This document shows positions 6,023-9,833 of a DNA stretch of 9,833 bases, piece by piece. The DNA is taken from NCBI GenBank assembly GCA_052386635.1, contig JBQTJY010000094.1, forward strand, positions 1 to 9,833, in the 5' to 3' direction. The notes below the pieces were generated by a model that saw only the letters and a program-made list of their open reading frames with translations, made no database searches and was not told where the DNA came from. Position numbers and translations under genes: made by a program. This DNA comes from VHBM01 sp052386635 (GTDB taxonomy: Archaea; Thermoproteota; Nitrososphaeria; Nitrososphaerales; Nitrosopumilaceae). Numbering within the stretch: the first letter of the stretch is position 1; every line of letters starts with the position of its first letter.

Positions 6023-7750
6023 TTATAGTTTAGCCACATATTGAATTGCTTCTCTAAATTCTTTAAAAGAGATTTTTTCATCTAATATCCATTTACCAAG
6101 ATTCTTTTTTACCCATTTTGGAAGCTCTGATTGGTCATTATCATCTAATTTTATTTGTAGTATATCTAGTAATTCAGAATCAGAGGCCGACATCACATGA
6201 TATCCTGCCCACTTTTGTATTGTTTCTTTTTGATCAGTGGTAACCACTTCCATACCTGGTTCTGGCACAACGTCAATACCAGGTTCAGGGGTTATCGCTG
6301 GTTTAATCTGTGGTTCTGGCGATTTTTCTTGGTTCATATCAGAACTTATTTTTTCTTTTATCTCATTTTCCTTTTCATCTATTACTTTTAATCCATTAGG
6401 TATTACAATACTAAGACCGGTTCTTGCAAAATCCCATGCCCTTATAGCAACATCAGATGTTTCAATAGGTTTTGCAAAAGTAGCATAAAAGATTATTTCC
6501 AGTTTATTATTTTTAGTTGAAGTAGATGCATAAGCGTCTTTAAATATTCCATTTGGATCATGCTTTGTTACCCCGCTACCCTTTTCATATGATAACCATG
6601 CCTGGCTAAACTGTACATCATGATTTGGCCCTAAATCAAAGTAAATTGCAACGTGCTGAATGTTTTGAGGGCCATTATCCTCAGACAATAACATTGTTAT
6701 TGGGATTTGGGTTCCTGTTTTTACTATTGCAGTTTCTCGCTTCATCGTAGGATCTCCAAGATTAGAAAATTTAGTATTTCCGATTACTAACGGGAATTCG
6801 TTTTCAGAATATCCTTGTGTGATTGATGGAGGTATTACGTCTTTGCCAGCAAATCCACCACCGCTACTTGATGATGAGGAGGAGGATGAGGGTGTAAATG
6901 TAACGACATCAGTAAAGTGTCTTGTCCAAACTATTAGATCGGAGCCACTATCAATTGTACAAGCGGAGTTTGCCCCGCTCGTGTCTGGAAGCTGCGTGTT
7001 AGTTACACTTGTTGCAGAACTACATGTTAGTGAAATTGTTGTTACAGTATTACTTGAATCAACAAACGCTGCAGACTTGCCTGCTTCTCCTGAAACTGTT
7101 ATTTTGACTGGCTCACTCATTGTTATTCCTGATGCTGCAAATCCAACACTGGTGGCCTTGCTTCCAGTGCCGGGAATTGTTGCTGTTATAGAAGCAATTG
7201 ACTTTTCTGTTGGCATCTGAAATGAACCAGTAAAATCAGAACCAGCAGTAAACTGTACTGAAGATGGCAATATCATAGTTACTGTGGCGCCTCCTGCAAA
7301 AGTCATTGTTGCTGTTAAATCTGCAGGAAATGAAAACTTGCCTGTAGCTGAATTAAAACTACTACTAATATCATATGGTGCAGAGGTGGTTCCTTGCGGT
7401 ATGGTGACTCCTGTAATGTAGCCATTGTTGTTAGTTGTAGTAGTAGCTCCTGCAACATTGAATATCTGGCCAGGAGATGGCTGGGCCTGTGTTGTAGATA
7501 AAAATCCAGCGAAAAGCTGGTAACTTGAACTAAATATAGTTCCTACAAGATCACCTACAGTTGCAGTGACTTTGTAACTTGAGCTTGTAGAATTTTGAAT
7601 TCCACTTGATCCAATCTTTACTGATGTTATGTTGTATAAGGTAGATGTTGGACCAGAGTTTGTTGCATAGGAAAGTTGAGTAAAGAAAACTACATTCAAA
7701 GATAACACAACTAAAATGATGATAAATGAATGTAGAAATTTTATCCTCAT
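6023..7750 (-). CDS. Secreted mosaic surface protein, thaumarchaeal type (575 aa)
   Basis: Exported protein of unknown function. Residues 1-29 form a signal peptide (basic MRIK, hydrophobic 8-22, likely cut after SYA). Residues ~36-85 contain SSSYKVTATVGD and SSSYQLFAGF, a repeat style common in bacterial secreted proteins. Residues ~100-285 are Ser/Thr/Gly-rich and beta-like, ending in DLIVWTRHFTDVVTF; Cys243 and Cys264 could pair. A Ser9-Gly3 linker (288-299) leads to a domain at ~305-450 (VIPPSITQGYSENEFP; NGPQNIQHVAIYFDL; FAKPIETSDVAIRAWDF) that I recognise from thaumarchaeal surface proteins. A Pro/Glu-rich hinge with two PEPG units (488-503) precedes a C-terminal module (LPKWVKKN..KWI....I.FKEF..AIQYV, 543-572), another thaumarchaeal hallmark. 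ATG start lies ~29 bp from a shared TATA box. No catalytic motif and no C-terminal anchor is seen. A binding or structural role is inferred. Confidence 0.85.
   Translation of the reverse strand: MRIKFLHSFIIILVVLSLNVVFFTQLSYATNSGPTSTLYNITSVKIGSSGIQNSTSSSYKVTATVGDLVGTIFSSSYQLFAGFLSTTQAQPSPGQIFNVAGATTTTNNNGYITGVTIPQGTTSAPYDISSSFNSATGKFSFPADLTATMTFAGGATVTMILPSSVQFTAGSDFTGSFQMPTEKSIASITATIPGTGSKATSVGFAASGITMSEPVKITVSGEAGKSAAFVDSSNTVTTISLTCSSATSVTNTQLPDTSGANSACTIDSGSDLIVWTRHFTDVVTFTPSSSSSSSSSGGGFAGKDVIPPSITQGYSENEFPLVIGNTKFSNLGDPTMKRETAIVKTGTQIPITMLLSEDNGPQNIQHVAIYFDLGPNHDVQFSQAWLSYEKGSGVTKHDPNGIFKDAYASTSTKNNKLEIIFYATFAKPIETSDVAIRAWDFARTGLSIVIPNGLKVIDEKENEIKEKISSDMNQEKSPEPQIKPAITPEPGIDVVPEPGMEVVTTDQKETIQKWAGYHVMSASDSELLDILQIKLDDNDQSELPKWVKKNLGKWILDEKISFKEFREAIQYVAKL
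6242..6289 (-). repeat. Tandem 8-residue PEPG hinge repeat
   Basis: Two adjacent 24-bp units inside the 575-aa protein encode PEPGIDVV and PEPGMEVV (residues 488-503). They make a stiff, acidic linker between the middle domain and the C-terminal module. The differing bases show it is not a very recent duplication. Confidence 0.7.
6863..6889 (-). repeat. Nine-serine linker (triplet run)
   Basis: Nine consecutive serine codons (TCA/TCC, then AGT, AGC; residues 288-296) followed by three glycines join two domains of the 575-aa protein. The run of near-identical triplets could vary in length by slippage without shifting the frame. Confidence 0.6.
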
Positions 7751-7774
7751 TTGAGTAAGAGAAGACTCTGGAAG

Positions 7775-7782
7775 TTTATATA
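7775..7782. promoter_or_regulatory. Shared bidirectional TATA element for the divergent secreted-protein genes
   Basis: TTTATATA is the only clear TATA-like element in the 57-bp gap. The self-complementary core TATATA (7777-7782) is centred 29 bp from the ATG at 7750 (minus) and 28-29 bp from the TTG at 7808 (plus). Both genes can therefore be read as leaderless from the same element, in opposite directions. Confidence 0.55.
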
Positions 7783-7807
7783 GTTGTGGAGTAGATAGGT
7801 TCCAGAA

Positions 7808-9667
7808 TTGAGTACAAAGACACTAATGGTATGTTTGCTAGCTATATCTTTATTTTTCTCTCAAGCATTTGCAGCACCACCAATTCAGGAATTTGTCTTT
7901 CAAGGATTTCTAAAAGGTAGTACCGGCGCACCTTTTACCGGACAAAAGCACGTGACTCTTCGAATCTATACAACTGCAACTGGGGGTAGCGCGCCAGCCA
8001 ATACGGGAGGTGTCACATGTCCAAGCTCATCCCTTACTGGATGTATATGGCAGGAAAATCAGACAAACATTGGATTTGTAAATGGTATCTTTACAGTAAA
8101 CGCTGGAAACCAAACTTCATTGAATAGGGTTGATTTTAACAAGCCTTTATTTCTTGAAATAATAATCAAAAATTCAAACGGTGGCCAAGAAGAAATTCTA
8201 CGTCCACGAGTCAATCTTACAGCGGCTCCATTTGCACTTTCATCAGAGCGTGGAAACTTTGGTTATTTTAATGGAACCCAGTTTTTGATAAACCAGACTG
8301 GCACATCTGATAAAAAAACAGTTTTTAATGTTACAAATATGGGAATTGGTACACTGGTAAATCTAAAATCTGGTGCAACTTTTAACAACATCTTAAACAT
8401 AACTGCAGGATCATTGACAACTGGTTCAGCTATAAACATCACATCAGACTCAGCCAGTCCTGCATATAGAAACCTAGTTGTAATAAACAACAACAACACA
8501 GCAGCTGATGCAACTAGTGGATTACTAATTTGGCAAGCAGGTGATGCACCAGCACTTAGAATCAAGTCATCAAGTGGTGGAATATCAAGTGCGGGTGTAC
8601 TAAACATCACTGCAGGTTCTCTGACATCAGGTTCTGCATTAAATATTGCATCTGGTTCAGGAAGTTCTGCGTTTAGACCACTGGTTAACATCACAAATGA
8701 TAATCCATCTGCTAGAGGAACTGTTTTATTAAAATTAAAACAGGATGCCAATTATGATATCATACAAGCCACTGATGCCGATGGTTTAAGATCATTAACA
8801 GTAGATAGAAGCGGATTCTTAGGTGTAGGAAGCCAGGCTTCAAATCCAAGGGGAATATTGCATGTATCAGACGTTGCCGATAATACTCATCTAGTAATTA
8901 ATGGTTCTAGTGTTACTTTTAACAATGTCATAAATGTAACTGCGGGATCTCTTACGAGAGGTTCAATTCTTAATATGACTTCAGGATCTGGAAATCCTAC
9001 ATATAGAAACTTGGTTGTAATAAATAATAATAACACAGCAGCTGATGCTGCGCTTGGTCTGTTTATCAATCAGGCAGGTGATGCGCCAGCACTAAGCATC
9101 AAGTCAACTGGTGCTGGTAAAACAAATGCAGGTATACTAAACATTACTGCCGGGGGTTTAATGACAGGAGGTTCTGCATTTGTTCTTGAATCTACCTCTG
9201 GCAATGCTGGCACTAGAAATCTTGTTAATATGACCAATGATAATACAGCGGCAACAGGAACTACAGTTCTAAGCTTGCGACAAGGTTCCAGTGGTAATAT
9301 TCTAAATGTAGTTAATGCATCAGGTGCTGAAACACTAAAAGTGTCAGGTACAGGTCTTACTACAGTTACTCAATTAAAAGTAAACACTACTGGAGTAACT
9401 TTACGTGGAATCTTTATGGGAACAAATACTTCTGTTGTTACTCTAGGTACTAACACGATTACTGTAACTAATGCTGATGGTAATGATGCAGCAACATGTA
9501 CATTTCGAAGTGGATTCATAGCGCAAAACATGGATAACAAAAACTTTTTTGTTACCGTTGGAAATGTAACTACCGATAAAGTTTTCGTAAACGTCACATA
9601 CAGTGGTAGTGGGGTCTATAATAGGGCACCCTTCCCTCTTAACTGTATAGTTTTTGATTTACCATAA
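7808..9667 (+). CDS. Secreted Asn/Thr-rich beta-repeat fibre or adhesin-like protein (619 aa)
   Basis: Signal peptide at residues 1-22 (K4, hydrophobic core, AFA before the likely cut). Residues ~25-146 match a domain common at the start of bacterial fibre and adhesin proteins: FQGFLKGSTGAPFTG, VTLRIYTTATGG, WQENQTNIGFVNGIFTVNAG and LRPRVNLTAAPFALSS; Cys71 and Cys79 may pair. Residues ~191-525 hold two 179-aa units, each with two half-repeats starting near 195, 264, 374 and 443 (ILNITAGSLT.GS...NI.S, then YRNLVVINNNN or LVN.TNDN). Such alternating short strands suggest a beta-helix or stacked fibre. The last ~95 residues form a separate beta-rich end domain with two cysteines. I count more than 20 N-x-S/T sequons, so heavy N-glycosylation is possible. 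TTG is chosen over the ATG at 7826 because it keeps the basic n-region and suits the TATA spacing. Binding partner unknown. Confidence 0.82.
   Translation: MSTKTLMVCLLAISLFFSQAFAAPPIQEFVFQGFLKGSTGAPFTGQKHVTLRIYTTATGGSAPANTGGVTCPSSSLTGCIWQENQTNIGFVNGIFTVNAGNQTSLNRVDFNKPLFLEIIIKNSNGGQEEILRPRVNLTAAPFALSSERGNFGYFNGTQFLINQTGTSDKKTVFNVTNMGIGTLVNLKSGATFNNILNITAGSLTTGSAINITSDSASPAYRNLVVINNNNTAADATSGLLIWQAGDAPALRIKSSSGGISSAGVLNITAGSLTSGSALNIASGSGSSAFRPLVNITNDNPSARGTVLLKLKQDANYDIIQATDADGLRSLTVDRSGFLGVGSQASNPRGILHVSDVADNTHLVINGSSVTFNNVINVTAGSLTRGSILNMTSGSGNPTYRNLVVINNNNTAADAALGLFINQAGDAPALSIKSTGAGKTNAGILNITAGGLMTGGSAFVLESTSGNAGTRNLVNMTNDNTAATGTTVLSLRQGSSGNILNVVNASGAETLKVSGTGLTTVTQLKVNTTGVTLRGIFMGTNTSVVTLGTNTITVTNADGNDAATCTFRSGFIAQNMDNKNFFVTVGNVTTDKVFVNVTYSGSGVYNRAPFPLNCIVFDLP
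8378..8914 (+). repeat. Internal repeat unit 1 (537 bp, 179 residues) of the fibre-like gene
   Basis: Starts at TFNN (residue 191) and contains two half-repeats, at ~195 and ~264, that are 69 residues apart. It aligns in frame with the next unit. The best-conserved block is YRNLVVINNNNTAADA, followed by QAGDAPAL.IKS. Confidence 0.8.
8915..9385 (+). repeat. Internal repeat unit 2 of the fibre-like gene
   Basis: Starts at TFNN (residue 370), exactly 537 bp after unit 1, with half-repeats at ~374 and ~443 again 69 residues apart. The match to unit 1 fades around residues 515-525, so the right border is approximate. Unit 1's second half carries an extra stretch (VGSQASNPRGILHVSD) that is not repeated here. 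Confidence 0.75.
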
Positions 9668-9731
9668 TACTAGCCTTTAACTCATGATGTTTTGATGACT
9701 AGGGAAATAATTAAGAACTAAATGAGCATAA

Positions 9732-9745
9732 TGTAAATATTTACA
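9732..9745. promoter_or_regulatory. 14-bp perfect palindrome overlapping the TATA position of the last gene
   Basis: TGTAAATATTTACA is fully self-complementary. Its centre is about 24-25 bp before the ATG at 9763, where a TATA box for a leaderless gene would sit. It may be simply the TATA box, a symmetric repressor site covering it, or both. Confidence 0.45.
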
Positions 9746-9762
9746 CATCTTAAAGCGCTTAT

Positions 9763-9833
9763 ATGAATTTCGCTAACATACTTCTAGGCATAATCATATT
9801 AACAAATTTTGTATTACTTTCATCATATGAAAT
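9763..9833 (+). CDS. Start of a gene for an exported or membrane protein, cut by the right edge
   Basis: ATG at 9763 opens a frame of 23 complete codons with no stop before the window ends. The sequence MNFANILLGIIILTNFVLLS is a hydrophobic stretch typical of a signal peptide or first membrane segment. It is spaced from an AT-rich palindrome as expected for a leaderless promoter. It follows the fibre-like gene in the same direction, 95 bp downstream. Too little is present to assign a family. Confidence 0.55.
   Translation, partial: MNFANILLGIIILTNFVLLSSYE

Noticed and set aside
6819..7220. 133-aa open frame on the plus strand inside the 575-aa surface protein gene
   Set aside because: Val/Ala/Leu-rich low-complexity sequence opposite a Ser/Thr-rich gene. 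The minus-strand gene has a signal peptide and recognisable domains, so this is a shadow.
8263..8751. 162-aa open frame on the minus strand inside the fibre-like gene
   Set aside because: It is antisense to a repeat-rich coding region, and its sequence is simply the complement of the Asn/Thr-rich repeats. It has no recognisable motif, and the similar 60-aa frame at 8887-9069 arises from the second repeat copy.
8378..9385. Possible CRISPR or satellite array because of regular repeats
   Set aside because: The repeats are long (537 bp), in frame, diverged mostly at synonymous sites, and encode repeated protein modules.
9668..9762. Possible C/D-box guide RNA, from ATGATGT and TTGATGA strings
   Set aside because: No convincing CTGA D box at a suitable distance and no terminal stem. 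The strings are best explained by chance in AT-rich spacer DNA.

Overview
The window looks like a piece of an ammonia-oxidising-type archaeal chromosome (Nitrososphaerota/Thaumarchaeota). It is AT-rich, with many TTG starts and TATA-like boxes about 25-30 bp upstream of start codons, as expected for leaderless archaeal transcripts. It carries an adjacent cofG-cofH pair, and a secreted protein with a C-terminal module (LPKWVKKN...W...I...F..AIQYV) that I know from thaumarchaeal surface proteins. I cannot name a genus from sequence alone.

Left edge (1-567): the N-terminal part of a tyrosine recombinase runs leftward off the window and ends at its catalytic-Arg box. It is separated from the next gene by a short divergent control region with nested inverted repeats. 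Region 568-5541 is a tightly packed rightward cluster: a membrane-anchored HtrA/Deg-type serine protease with one PDZ domain, CofG and CofH (the two radical-SAM enzymes that make the deazaflavin chromophore Fo of coenzyme F420), and a PmbA-like protein of the TldD/PmbA family without the zinc motif. The genes overlap or abut (up to 20 nt overlap, 4 nt overlap, 0 nt), so they are probably co-transcribed.

Region 5542-6022: a small hairpin follows the cluster. Next comes a 114-aa winged-helix-type putative regulator whose start codon sits on the edge of a perfect 17-bp palindrome, a good candidate for autoregulation.

Region 6023-9833 is a surface-protein island. A 575-aa secreted mosaic protein (minus strand) and a 619-aa secreted Asn/Thr-rich repeat protein (plus strand) diverge from one TATA element placed almost symmetrically between their start codons. 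The 619-aa protein has an N-terminal domain of a type common in bacterial fibre and adhesin proteins, then two 179-aa tandem units, each made of two half-repeats. A further gene with a signal-peptide-like N-terminus starts at the right edge, behind a 14-bp perfect palindrome.

The cofactor cluster is conventional. The least explained material is the divergent pair of secreted proteins, the palindromic operator of the small regulator, and the zinc-less PmbA-like protein next to the F420 genes.
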